This document shows positions 47,146 to 60,839 of a DNA stretch of 64,000 nucleotides, in pieces. The first letter of the stretch is position 1, and every line of letters starts with the position of its first letter. Below the pieces are notes generated by a model. The model was given only the letters and a program-made list of their open reading frames with translations, was not told the origin of the DNA and did no database searches. The stretch is from Rapana venosa (taxonomy: Eukaryota > Mollusca > Gastropoda > Neogastropoda > Muricidae). Where the stretch lies: assembly GCA_028751875.1 (NCBI GenBank), contig CM054151.1, forward strand, positions 41,239,148 through 41,303,147, in the 5' to 3' direction. The translations under genes were made by a program, and so were the position numbers.

Positions 47146-47192
47146 TCAACAAGGCTTACCACGCAAGAATAGCTCAGACCAGATAATGGAAG
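47146..47192 (+). promoter_or_regulatory. 5' UTR of the glycosyltransferase gene with an overlapping upstream ORF
   Basis: A GT-repeat pyrimidine tract ends in TTTCAG at 47145, a plausible acceptor, so an upstream untranslated exon is likely. An upstream ATG at 47186 opens a 7-codon reading frame that stops at 47209 and overlaps the main ATG (47193) in another frame. This layout usually lowers translation of the main frame. The main ATG was chosen because it stays open to a good donor at 47298 whose phase fits exon 2. Confidence 0.4.
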
Positions 47193-48330
47193 ATGAGTCT
47201 TTTTACTGATCCCGAGTTACCTCCTCCTATATCCCATGCACACGGGAATGGCTCTACATCATCAGGTTCGGACGAAGAGAGGGAGATTCCAAAAGCAGGT
47301 AGGATCTGGACCTAGGCCTGGATTCTTTTCACGTCGAAGTATACTGAAGTTTTGTTTTTTTTAAAGCTGAGAGCGTAATGATGGGCTAACGGTGGGGGCG
47401 AAAGAGGTAAGGAAAGTTGTGAGGAGGGAATGGAGAGAGAGGGAGAGGGGTGGGGGTGGGGGTGAAGGAAAGGGAAATAGGGAAATAGGAGAGGGAGAGA
47501 CATTATATTGCATAACTTTTTTTCGTTCCTCAGCTAGAGCTCCGAGGTTCACCAATGGTGAGATTTTGCGTATGCGGCCGTTTTTGCCCACATCGAAGGC
47601 AGCCACGTTACAACTTCGGGGATGTATGCTAGTTATGTTATTGTTTCCTTAATGTGCATATTTGATCTCTCTGCATGTGAATTATACAGGTAAAAGGTAA
47701 AGGTGTTCCATAACCTATAAAGTCGTAAGGGAGCGAGGCGTCAGAGACCTCACTTCTCTAGGGGCCAGCACATTGAGGGCGGCGCCCATCTCCTCTCCCT
47801 GGCTGATTTACCTTCCCTGATCCTAAAGAGGCAGGTACCCATTTACACCTGGGTGAACTGTACTGAAGCCAAGGTGCGCAAACAAGTCACCCATAGTAAT
47901 TATATACACGAAGGGAAATAAGGCACTGGAAGGTCTGCACTTGAGGTTGACCTGGAAGATCGTAAAAATCCTCACCCATAATTCACCAGACGCTGCCAAG
48001 ATGCTCGCCTGCTCGTTTGATTCAGATATAACTTTGCTTCCCTTTGTAATCTTAAAGAGGTCTATAAAGTACAATGGAAAAGCATTAACAAGGCATGTGA
48101 GCAAGTAGAGGAAGATGAAAAAGACAAACAAAGACATAGGGATGAGATGTATATATTGATCTTTGCTTATAGGGATGCACCATCTGTATCATGTTAGTTG
48201 CTGTATTGATCCGAGCAGCTTTATATGGAAGAGCACAATCGATTAGGGTTGAGTTGTGTGTAGGATAATAGCGTAGTGTCTGACCACAATTCGACAGCTT
48301 TTAAGTCATACAAACTGGATCCAAACTAGT

Positions 48331-48387
<57 letters not shown>

Positions 48388-48509
48388 CGTGTGTGTGTGT
48401 ATGTGTGCGTGCATATGCGCGCGTGTGTGGTGCATATGTGTGTGTACATATGCCTGCGTGCGTGAGCGCGCGCACGCGTGTGTGCGCGTGCGTGCTGACG
48501 TATCAGCAC

Positions 48510-48572
<63 letters not shown>

Positions 48573-50076
48573 ATGGCACATTTTCGTATGAATGTTCGAA
48601 TGAACGTAACAGGCAAGCGATCGAACATAATAATGTAATCAATTTGAGAGTTACACATTGTGTGTCAATAAAATGAAACGTGTTGTCCATTTTCCTGCTT
48701 TCTATCCACATTCCTCTCTGCATTTCCAGTTGCCTGTTCGTTCATAACTTCATTTCTTTTAGTGTTCTGTTGCATCCTTCCCTCTCTTCCACACCCCTTT
48801 CCCTTCTTGCAATCTTTTGTATAGTGGTTTGTTTGCTGGTTATTTGTTTTACTAAAAACAATCGCTTCATTGCCAATTGTGTTTGTTAAGAACATTTTCT
48901 TATTTTCCTTTTTTCGGGGGCGAGGTGTGTGTGTCGGGTAGGGGGTGGGGGTGGGGGAGGTGGGGTCCCGAGGTTCATCATGATGAGATTTTGCGTATAT
49001 GACCGTTTCCGCATCGTTAGAGTAGCTGCATTCCGATTTCGGGGATGTTTCTGTTTTGATTTTCCTATCTTTTGCTGCGGGACTGTTATTATCGTTGGAC
49101 ATCGTTGTTACCAAGTGAAGTTTCCAGGCGTAAGTAGAAAACTGTTTGGTTTATATGTTTGTTGTTGTTTATTTTCTCAATCAGACAATGTGTGTCAGAT
49201 ATCATATTAATACATTAAATTCATCCCTCCCCCTCCCTTTAAAAATAAAAGTGTTTTATGTTACGGTGTGTGGGTGTGTGTGTTGCATTTTTGTCTCTTA
49301 ACCAAATCATTTATGAATAAGTTGACTAGTACAATAGCTCAGCTCACACTGATGTTCTCCATTTGCATTTTTATTTAACTTTTTACATTTGTTCATGCAA
49401 TCATATTTCACTTGCAAAACAAACAACTTTTTTTTCAGTGGCTATCATTGGCACGGCGTAGTTGCATAGTAATTTAGCGTATTAATCACACCAGCGTAAA
49501 AAGCTACACCTGCCATCTTGCCCATTTTTGTTCTTCTCTGGTGTCTGTTCACAGTCCATTCCAGAAAATGTTTGTGCCAAACGATGTTTCCTGTTGCCGT
49601 TGCTGGATTTGCATAAAACTTGGTCAGCAGACGTGTTTACCATTTAGCCACACTTTTTGTTTTGCGTTGTATTGTGTTGTTGCTTTTGTTGTTGTTTTTG
49701 TTGTGTTTTATCTTTTATGATAAAATAATGTACTATAGAAAAGAACAAAAATACAAGAAATATAATAATAAAAAATAATAAATGGAATTTATATAGCGCT
49801 CTATCTTGCACAGACAAATCAAAGCGCTTGCACTCAACTCATTCTTACACAGTCATGCATTCAATAGCAAGTAATAGTTCTTTTTTTTTCATTTTATTTT
49901 TTTCACTTTTCAATGATGTATAATGTGTATGTCATTATTATGTTGGGTAAGTCTGCTGAATTTTCCAAATATAGTCAAAATCATGCGTCACCACAAAATG
50001 GCGGGATCCATTTCACTGCAACTCCAATGAGTTAAAGACTAAATAATAAACAGCAGCAGCAGCTGTAAGCGACCAT

Positions 50077-50118
<42 letters not shown>

Positions 50119-50267
50119 TCCACCGCCACATCAACATCATCTTCTTCTTCTTCTTCGTCATCATCATCATCATCATCATCATTGTTGTCACCACCACCAC
50201 CAACAGGAGCCACAACAACAACAAAGATAAGACACACTGTTTGTTTGGCACAGAGAGCAGACAGTGG

Positions 50268-50341
<74 letters not shown>

Positions 50342-53300
50342 GCCAGTTTTCAGGTGTAATTATCATTCAATAAGCAGACTGTAACAATCAAAATGTGCAT
50401 TTAGTTTCTCTACACCTAGAAATCAGCTTGAATTACACAACATGCAGGGGGGGGGGGGGGGGGGGGGGGGGCATTATAGACAAACATTTCAGTCCACTGA
50501 AATTTAAAAATAATATTGATTTTAAGAATGCCTGATTCTTAACAACCGTTTGAGAAAACATGCAATAGGTATTATTACTACATTTTTTTTCAGAATAATC
50601 TTTTGACAATTTACACATTGTCATCTCTATCATTGAATCTCAGTCTGAATATCATTGAATCTCACTCTATTACTATCTGCTGCCTTTACCGTCCACCTCC
50701 CAGCCGTAAAAACAACCTAACATCTTCTCTTTTTCACCAAGAATTCCAGTCACTCCTCGACCACTACAGCCTCTCTCCCACTAAACTTATAATTCTTGGT
50801 GACTTCAACTTCCATTTCGACAACCAGTCTTCTCCAGATGTCAAACGTCTTTCTCTTTCTCTGTCCAACCATTCTCTCTCTCAACTGGTAAACGAAGCAG
50901 CGCACAGATCTGGTCATATTTTAGACTGGCTGATTACTAATGCTTCATTCAATCTTGTCACATCTGTTTCTGTCACCGACGAACTGCATTCTGATCATTC
51001 CGCCATTCTTTTCCATCTCAACATCACAAAACCTGTCAGAAAGAAGAAATATGTTACTCGTCGCAATCTTAAGGCCTTAGACATTCATACCTTCTCTTCC
51101 CAAGCTTCCGAACGTTTTTCACAAACCTCTGACCACACTGACCTCTCTGATCACTATAACACTATTCTCCGCCAACTGCTTGATGAGCATGCACCTCCTA
51201 CTGATCATCTCCTCCCTGACAGACCCTGTGCGCCATGGTATACCCAAGACATTTTTTTTATTTTTTATTTTTTTTAAAAAATCTTTTTTAAAATTCCTTT
51301 TGTTGTTACAAATACATATATGCATGACAAGCATTATCAATATCAATAAACGTTAACTAGACATAACAAAGAAATAGCGTATATACAGCATTCCTGCATA
51401 ATTACATACATATACACATACAAACATACATACATACATACATATATACATACATATATACACAACAGCATTTTATACAGTACACAATTCATATGCCATG
51501 CCATCTGAAGAATATTACACAGTTTTTCAATTGCCATTCCTCCCTCCCCCATTACAGGAGGGCTTGATGGGATGTTTGTTGGGGTTTTTTGTCCAAAGCT
51601 GTGTGTCTTCTGATGTTTTATTCATCCTTTATGTGACAAAAAACAATGATTTGTAGTTATTCCATTCTATTTCGAATTTCATAAGGTTATTTGCAATTCT
51701 TGCATTATACTGCTCGGTTTTAAATCTATTGTGTAGCTGTGCCTGAAAAACAGAAAGTGTTGGTACTTGTCTGTCAATTTTGCATCTGTAGATGTGTAAC
51801 TTTGCAAGCAACATTATCAAATCAAAGGTCATAACTGTTTTAATGTGTTGGTCTACCCCAAAAAATGACTAAATTACGAGAAAAATGTTATGTTACAGAC
51901 ATTTGTGCATCGTTCTTTAATAACATGTTCTAAAACTTGTCCAAAAATTTCTAATATATTTACAATCCATAAAAAGTGTTCTATCGAGTCTCTGGTCTCA
52001 TTACACAAAGTACAAGTGTTGTGTTTACTAAACCCATAGCATTCAACACCACGTTTGTAGCAATGATGCGGTGAATTATTCTCATTTGCAGCCATTTTAG
52101 TTTTACATCTTTAATTTTATGTATTTTTACTAAGATATCTTTCAATGAAATGTTCATGTAGTTTTTTCATGTCCACTTTGTGCAACAGTTTGGAAGTTGT
52201 TTGTCTGATACCAGATATTCATATTACTTTTTGTCCCTTATTTACTACTTTCAATGATCCGCAGTACTGTGGTGTCTCTTGAATATTACTTATGTTGTCA
52301 CTTATTTGTATGCCAGCTTTCCTTATGTACTGTTTCATTGAGGAAATCCATCCATGAAACGTAAGAAAGTCTATAGGCCTGCCACGCTTGAACTGAAATC
52401 TTTGTAATTAATAAATTCACCTTTTTCATTGAGAAAGTGTTTAATAGAATATATAACCTTTCTGTATTAAATACGTGTGTTTGATTACTTTATTACCTAC
52501 TGTTATATTTTCATTGTAAAAAACTGGTTCAGAGAGCATTTCTCGTGCATTTGAGGACTAATGCAACGAGAGAAAAAATCTATAAGCTTTAAACGTATGT
52601 GTCCAAAAAGGATTGATGTTTGAAAATGTGGCTGTTATATATCTGATCCATAGCTTTCTAAGTTCATGATAAGTGGATATGTTTTTTCTGCAATACTTAT
52701 CCATTTGTGATTTACATTTCTAATTTTTCTTATCCATATAAGTTTCAGCGCATAAATATATTTTCTTATATCAGGTATGCTCATCCCTCCTTGAGTAACG
52801 GGTTTAATAGCCGTCTTTCTACCTATTCTATCTTGTTTATTGTTCCAAACAAACTGGAAACATAGCTTTTGTAGACTTTTTATGAAATGGTCAGGTGGAT
52901 CTGGTAATAACATCCACAGGTGAATAGGTTTTGACAAGATAAGAGACTTTAAAATGACAATTCTGCCAAGTGGAGTAATAACTCTTTGTAACCAAACTTT
53001 AAATAGCGTTTTAATTTCAGAAAATTTATCATTATAGTTCATATTTTCACAGTCCTTTAGATTTGGGGTAAACCAGATTCCTAGAATCTTGAATTTGGGG
53101 GGATTCCACATCATTTTTAGGTGGGGACAGAAACACTACTTGATTCTTTTTATACCAAGCCATATAACTTGACTTTTGTCATATTCATGATAAGACCTGA
53201 TATTTTTCCAAACTTCTCTAGAATATGTATAGAATGTTCAAATGATAGTTTATCTCCTATGTTTAACAATTGAGTGTCATCTGCATATTGGGAAATTTTA

Positions 53301-55514
53301 TGTTGTCTCTCCAATGCGTATTCCTTTAATTGATGTATCTTCTTTAATCATTATAGCCAAAATCTCGGCACTAAGAATAAATAAGTAGGGCGATATTGGA
53401 TCACCCTGCCTGCACCCTCTTTCAATTCTAAACCATTTTGAACTGTTACCATTTACGAGGACTGTTGATTTTATATTTGTATAGAATGTTTTGACCCATT
53501 GATAGACACTGCTACCGAAACCATATGCCTTCATGACTTTGAACATAAAATCCCAGCTTAAAGAGTCGAATGCTTTTTCAAAGTCAACACTAAGTAATAA
53601 CCCAGGCTGATTATTTTTATCCAGGTAGTTAATCAGGTCATATATTAATCTAATATTATTACCAATGTATCTATTTGGCATAAAACCTGACTGATCTTCG
53701 CTGATAAGTGTAGGCAGAACTCTTTTAATCCTGTTTGCAATACATGCAGAACCAATTTTATAAACTACATTAAGAAGGGTTATTGGACGCCAGTTTTTAA
53801 TGTATTCTCTAGGTTTGTCCCCTTTTGGGAGACAGATAATTAGACCTTCCTTCTGTGTAGCCGATAATTCACCATCCTGGTAACTTTCATAAGTGCTCTT
53901 ACTATGAAATGACCTATTTCTTTCCAAAAAAACTTGAAAAATTCTACACGTAAAGCGTCTGTTCCTGGGCTTTTTCCATTTTTCATATTTTTTAACGCAC
54001 ATCCTGCTTCTTCAATACTTATTTTACCACCTAACTGCTGTTGTTCTTCTTCTTGTATTTGGTAGGTTTTTAAACCACCTGTTCAATCTCACATGGTTCA
54101 ATGTTTCTCTTTCTGTAGAGACTCTCATAAAATGCTGTAACTTCTTTTTCAATATCTTTCTGATTGTCGATAACTGTATCATTCTCCGTTAATAGCTTTG
54201 ACATGCGTTTACTGATGAAATTTCTTTTTTCTAGATTACAAAAATATTTGGATATCTTTTCACCATCAGCAATCCATCGTGCTTTGGATCTCAGCAACAC
54301 CCCCTCCATTCTCTTTTTACGTATTTCTTCCAATTCTTTATTTTTTTCTCTAAGTTGTGTTATTTCATTGTCTCTTTTATGTTCTAGCTTTTCTAGTTGT
54401 TCAATGTCGTTTATTAATTTATTTTCATTTTCTCTTGTTTTTTTCTTCTTCATTATTGCATATCCTATTGTTTTAGCTCTAATTTTCATCAGCAGAAAGT
54501 CTAAAAAGATTTTATCTGGGACCGATAGCTGTATTTCAGCTTTGGGAATTTCATCTATTACTGATTTGTCATATTTTTTGTCTGCGTACTCTTTGATCAC
54601 ATTCAAAATTTCTGTGTTTATTTCTTCTACATAGTGACTATCTCTAAGAAGAGAAGAGTTGAACTTCCAAAAACTTTTCTTATTTTTTCTTTTCTCAAAT
54701 TTTAGAGTAAGCGTTATCAGTGAGTGGTCAGAACGATATCCAGGGAGTATATCTGTGTTTTCAAAATACCAAATAAGGTATTCCGACAATAGAAGAGTCA
54801 AGGCGACCTTGCTTCAGTGGTGTTGCTTTTCGCCATGTATATCTCCTATACTCTGGATTACACTCTCTCATATATCTGATAGAGCCAGTTCTTCTGTAAA
54901 AATTTCAAGTGCTTTTCTAGCTCTGGGATTGTTAATTTGTGTATATTATTACAGTCTAGATTAGGGTCAATTGCGATATTCCAGTCCCCGACGGCAATTA
55001 TATTATTTATTTTATACGACTTAATTGTCTCTTTTAGAGTGAAATAAAACTGTGGTTGTCTCTATTTGGACCATATACATTAACTAAAAGGAAATCTTTA
55101 TCCATTGTTGAAAATTTTACTATTATGAAGTTACCGTTTGGATCCCTACTTACATCCTGTATCTTAAATTCAAAATTATTTGAGAAAAAAATAGCAACCC
55201 CTCTACAATTTGATTTATAAGACGCAAAAAAACATTTATATCCCCATTCCGAGCTTACATATTTTTCTACCTTTTTATCAAAATGTGTGTCTTGAAGACA
55301 ATATATTGAACATTTTTTCTGTTTCAAATAATGGAACACATCTCTTCGTTTGTACAAATTTCCCAACCCCTGACAATTCATTGAGGCAAGGGTAATACTA
55401 TCCATAAGAGGTAATAAATGTTGATGATAAAGGAAGTAAATATCTTTTCCTGTTCATAATGTATGTAGTCTTTAAGATGGACAGCAAGTAATAGTTCTAA
55501 CAAGTCCAAATGCA

Positions 55515-55582
<68 letters not shown>

Positions 55583-58500
55583 ATACACTTTGGCAGGGTG
55601 ATGGAATTTTTGGCTGTTGAAAAGCAGGGATAGCTATGAAATGAAACAGGAGAGGAAATTCTAAGGTTTGAAACAAATATGTCTTGAGGCCAGATTTAAA
55701 AGAGTCACAAGAAGGTCTTTGGCGAAGAGAGATAGGGAGGCCATTCCAAATCGATGGACCAGAAACAGAGAAAGAGCGACGGCCAACAGTGGACTGGTTG
55801 AATCCAGGTGTTTGTAAGCACAAGGAATCTGCAGCAGAGCGAAGGGAACGAGAAGGGGTGTACAGGTGGAGACATTCACAGAGGTAGGAGGGTGCTGTTT
55901 TGTGGAGACATTTGTAACAGAGAGTAATAATAATAATAATAATAATAATAAATGGAACTTATATAGCGCTATATCTTGCAAAGACAAATCAAAGCGCATG
56001 CATTCAACCTAATATTACACAGTCATGCAATCAATGATAAATAATCAAAAAGTTTAAACAAACAGATATTTACAAACATGGTGCGATGCAGACAAAATCT
56101 ATGAAATAAAATTTCGATAGTCAAATGTTTTTCAAAAGCACACACACACTCGCACAGGCCGTATACTTTAGCAGGGTGATAGGACATGGGTTAGATATGA
56201 AACAGGAGGGGGGAAGTCTTAGGTTTGAAATAAATATGTCTTGAGGCTGGATTTAAAAGTGTCATAACTAGGTTTCTGGCGAAGAGAGAGAGGGAGCTCA
56301 TTCCAGGTCGATGGACCCGAAATAGAGAATGAACGGCGGCCAACAGTGGATTGGTTGAATCTAGGTATTCGTAGGCACAAGGTATCTGCAGTAGAGCGGA
56401 GGGAACGTGAAGGAGTGTACAGGTTAAGACATTCACATAGGTAGGAGGGTGCAGTTTTGTGGAGACATTTGTAACAGAGGGTACTGATCTTATAATCTAC
56501 TCTCTGTGGCACAGGCAGCCAGTGGAGAGATCACAAGAGAGGGGTAATGTGCTCAGATTTGTTCTTTCTGAGAACTAGTCGAGCTGCGGAGTTTTGTAGC
56601 CTATACGTTGAAGGGAGTGGATAGATGATGCTGGCAGACCAGACAAAAGAGAATTGCAATAGTCCAGACGTGAAAGAATGAGAGAAGTGACAAGTTTGGC
56701 TGTTGCATCAGTGGACAGGTACTTTCGAATTGCACTAATACGCCGTAATTGATAGTAGCACGACTGACAGGTCTGGGTAATTAATTTTTTCATAGAGAGT
56801 GTGTTGTCGATAACGACACCTAGATACTTCACAGAAGTGGATAGAGGGACTGATGTATTGCCGAGTTCTATTGAAGCTGTTGTAATGGAAGAGAGTTTGT
56901 GTTTGGTCCCTACGAGCATGGCTTCGGTTTTATCTGCATTTAGCTGTAATTTGTTCTGTGTCATCCAGTTTTGAATATCTTCAAAGCAGCGGGCCATATT
57001 TGTCAGGAGAGAAGGCAGATTTTCAGGAGTAACACTGCTTTGAATCTGAGAGTCATCTGCGTAAAAATGATGGTTGATTTGATGACGGTTAATTATATGT
57101 GACAGTGGGGCAGTGTAAAGAGTGAAAAGAGCAGGGCCTAGAACTGATCCCTGTGGGACTCCGCATTCCAGTTTGGCAGGTATTGATTGAGTATTGATCT
57201 TATAGTTTATTCTTTGTGGCACAGCCAGCCAGTGGAGAGATCGCAAGAGAGGGGTAATGTGCTCAGATTTTTTCTTTCTGAGGACTAGTCGAGCTGCATA
57301 GTTTTAAATACGTTGAAGGGAGTGGATAGATGATGCCGGCAGACCAGCCAAAAGAGAATTGCAATAATCCAGACGTGAAAGAATGAGAGATGCCACGAGT
57401 TTTGATGTTGCGTCTGTGGACAGGTACTTTCGAATTGCACTAATACGCCGTAATTGATAGAAGCAGGACTGGCAGTAAATCACAAAAAGTCAAGCATTTT
57501 AAATTAACTGTTATATTTTGGTCATATAATGAGACATGACTGTCTACCCGAAAACAGCGCTGACAGAAAGAGTGGAAGGAAAAAGAGGTAGAGCAAGTCT
57601 AAGGCGTCAATGGACAAATGATACAGGCCTAAAAGATCAGACAGGCAGTAGGCTAGCTGAGTGCATCGCGCGCGGGCGACTGGCCAATAAGCACAGATAC
57701 GGATAATTATACCTCCCTACCCAACCAAGACACCTGGACTTGGAGATTCATGGTATGCCAACCAAATCCAATATATTTATTTATTTATTCATTCATTCAT
57801 TTATCCATTTATTCACTCGTTTAAGAAGGAGGGTGGCAGAACGCTTAAGACGTTCGCCTGCAAACAAGTGAAACTGTGAGGTTCTGGGTTCAATTCCCAG
57901 CTTCGTCCTTTCTTCCCAGTTCGACAAAAAAAAATCGAACTGAATGTCAAAACCCTTCGGATGAGACTATAATTCGAGGTCCTGTGTGCGAACGCACGTA
58001 GAACATTTTGCACACACGTTAAAAACCCGTTCCGCATTTCGGAAGAGTACGCCATTTTGTGCTCAGTAGAAACGGATAACAACAACAACAACAACAACAA
58101 AAACCAGCGGACACACAGGCGTCGTGTTTGACACTCTGAAATCAGAATGCAGCTACCTAAATGGTTGAGGGGGGGGGGGGGGGGGGGGTGGAACGCTCGC
58201 GTACGCACAAATCTCACCATTGGTGAACCACTTCGGAGCTCTAGCCGAGGAACAAAACACAATCACTCGTTACTTCGGTTTGCAGTGACTCCGGAACTTT
58301 CCCGTAGGACACAACGGATCCTGCCGCTGGTGCCGGCATGCTCTGGATCCAAAGGGTTCATGCTTCTGGCAGCGCTGGCTCTGGTGTCCACGGTCACGGT
58401 GCTCTACGCCAGAGAGCGCGTGCAGGCGCTGATGACGCAGGCCTTCTCTTCCCAGAACAACCACGTCGTCTGGCAGGGGCCTCCGCCCGAGGTTAGTGGT

Positions 58501-60789
58501 GTGGGGGAAAACTTTGGTTGTGTTGGTGGTGGTGGTGGTGATGAAAGGTGTGGTGGTGGTGATGGAAGGTGTGTAGTGTTGGAGGTGGTGATGAAGGTGT
58601 GGTGGTGGTGATGGAAGGTGTGTAGTGGTGGTGATGGAAGGTGTGTAGTGGTGGTGATGGTGGTGGTGATGGAAGGTGTGGTGGTGGTGGTGGTGGTGTG
58701 GTGGTGATGGAAGGTGTGTAGTGGTGGTGGTGGTGGTGGTGATGAAAGGTGTGGTGGTGGTGATGGAAGGTGTGTGTAGTGGTGGTGATGGAAGGTGTGT
58801 AGTGGTGGTGATGGAAGGTGTGTAGTGGTGGTGATGGTGGTGGTGATGGAAGGTGTGGTGGTGGTGGTGGTGGTGGTGGTGATGGAAGGTGTGTAGTGGT
58901 GGTGATGGAAGGTGTGTAGTGGTGGTGATGGTGGTGGTGATGGAAGGTGTGGTGGTGGTGGTGGTGGTGGTGGTGATGGAAGGTGTGTAGTGGTGGTGGT
59001 GGTGGTGGTGATGGAAGGTGTGGTGGTGGTGGTGGTGGTGGTGGTGATGGAAGGTGTGTAGTGTTGGAGGTGGTGATGAAAGGTGTGGTGGTGGTGATGG
59101 AAGGTGTGTAGTGGTGGTGATGGAAGGTGTGTAGTGGTGGTGATGGAAGGTGTGTAGTGGTGGTGATGGTGGTGGTGATGGAAGGTGTGGTGGTGGTGGT
59201 GGTGGTGGTGGTGATGGAAGGTGTGTAGTGGTGGTGGTGGTGGTGGTGATGGAAGGTGTGGTGGTGGTGGTGGTGGTGGTGGGGATGGAAGGTGTGTAGT
59301 GTTGGAGTGGTGATGAAAGGTGTGGTGGTGGTGATGGAAGGTGTGTAGTGGTGGTGATGGAAGGTGTGTAGTGGGTTTGGGGGTGGTGATGAAAGGTGTG
59401 TGGTGGTGATGGAAGGTGTGTAGTGGTGGTGATGGAAGGTGTGTAGTGGTGGTGGTGGTGGTGGTGATGGAAGGTGTGGTGGTGGTGATGGAAGGTGTGT
59501 AGTGGTGGTGATGGAAGGTGTGTAGTGGTGGTGGTGGTTGGTGTGATGAAAGGTGGTGGTGGTGGTGATGGAAGGTGTGTAGTGGTGGTGGTGGTGTGTA
59601 GTGTTGGAGGTGGTGATGAAAGGTGTGGTGGTGGTGATGGAAGGTGTGTAGTGGTGGTGATGGAAGGTGTGTAGTGGTGGTGGTGTGTAGTGTTGAGTGT
59701 GGTGATGAAAGGTGTGGTGGTGGTGATGGAAGGTGTGTAGTGTGGAGTGGTGATGGAAGGTGTAGTGGTGGTGATGGAAGGTGTGTAGTGGTGGTGATGG
59801 AAGGTGTGTAGTGGTGGTGGTGGTGGTGGTGATGGAAGGTGTGGTGGTGGTGATGGAAGGTGTGTAGTGGTGGTGATGGAAGGTGTGTAGTGGTGGTGGT
59901 GGTGGTGGTGATGAAAGGTGTGGTGGTGGTGATGGAAGGTGTGTAGTGGTGGTAGGAGGTGTGTGTGTGGTGGAGGTGGTGGATGAAAGGTGTGGTGGTG
60001 GTGATGGAAGGTGTGTAGTGGTGGTGTGGAGGTGTGTAGTGTTGGAGGTGGTGATGAAAGGTGTGGTGGTGGGTGATGGAAGGTGTGTAGTGGTGGTGAT
60101 GGAAGGTGTGTATGTGGTGGTGGTGGTGGTGATGGAAGGTGTGGTGGTGGTGATGGAGGTGTGTAGTGGTGGTGATGGAAGGTGTGTAGGTGGTGTGGTG
60201 GTGTGGTGTGGTGTGGAAAGGTGTGTGTGGTGGTGATGGAAGGTGTGTAGTGGTGGTGGTGTGGTGTGTAGTGTTGGTGGTGGTGATGGAAAGGGTGTGG
60301 TGGTGGTGTGGTAGGTGTTGTAGTGGGTGGTGATGGAAGGTGTGTAGTTGTGTGGTGGTGTGGTGTGTGTGTGTGGAGGTGGTGATGAAAGGTGTGGTGG
60401 TGGTGTATGGAAGGTGTGTAGTGTTGGAGGTGGTGATGGAAGGTGTGTAGTGGTGGTGATGGAAGGTGTGTAGTGGTGGTGATGGAAGGTGTGTAGTGGT
60501 GGTGATGGAAGGTGTGTAGTGGTGGTGGTGTGTAGTGTTGGAGGTGGTGATGAAAGGTGTGGTGGTGGTGATGGAAGGTGTGTAGTGTTGGAGGTGGTGA
60601 TGAAAGGTGTGGTGGTGGTGATGGAAGGTGTGTAGTGTTGGAGGTGGTGATGAAAGGTGTGGTGGTGGTGATGGAAGGTGTGTAGTGTTGGAGGTGGTGA
60701 TGAAAGGTGTGGTGGTGGTGGTGGTGGTGGTGATGGAAGGTGTGTAGTGTTGGAGGTGGTGATGAAAGGGGTGGTGGTGGTGGTGGTGG

Positions 60790-60839
<50 letters not shown>

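Larger units (their letters stand above)
49882..55482 (-). mobile_element. L1/Tx1-like LINE insertion with probable 3'-transduced flank
   Basis: The insertion is flanked by the 16-bp direct repeat at 49866-49881 and 55483-55498. The minus-strand LINE occupies 51251-55482. It starts with an apurinic-type endonuclease (ASMNCQGLGN, about 55405-55034) and continues with a basic linker region (54801-54070). The reverse transcriptase spans 54002-53276 (SGFMPNRYI, VDFEKAFDS, GCRQGDPISPYLF, QYADD). It ends with a CCHC-like C-terminal part (CTLCNETRDSIEHF, 52095-51629) and an A-rich tail at 51300-51251. Frame changes between these blocks show it is dead. It is 5'-truncated just before the endonuclease; no ORF1 is seen. 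Bases 51250-49906 are unrelated downstream DNA, ended by a second A-rich tail (49905-49882) next to the duplication. Confidence 0.85.
49786..55921 (-). mobile_element. CR1-like LINE 3' end (copy A), split by a 5.6-kb insertion
   Basis: Bases 49786-49881 are the terminal part (ATTTATATAGCGCT and the following 3' UTR). The element resumes at 55483 with AGCAAGTAATAGTTCTAACA and continues through a CA/CG microsatellite and the coding end (GPSIWNGLPISLRQ) to about 55921. Other copies at 44820 and 45170 show these two parts contiguous, so the gap is an insertion. The 16 bases AGCAAGTAATAGTTCT occur at both edges. Confidence 0.88.

Noticed and set aside
54164..54634. 156-codon plus-strand ORF rich in Ser, Phe and Leu
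   Set aside because: It is the antisense shadow of the coiled linker region of the L1/Tx1-like LINE.
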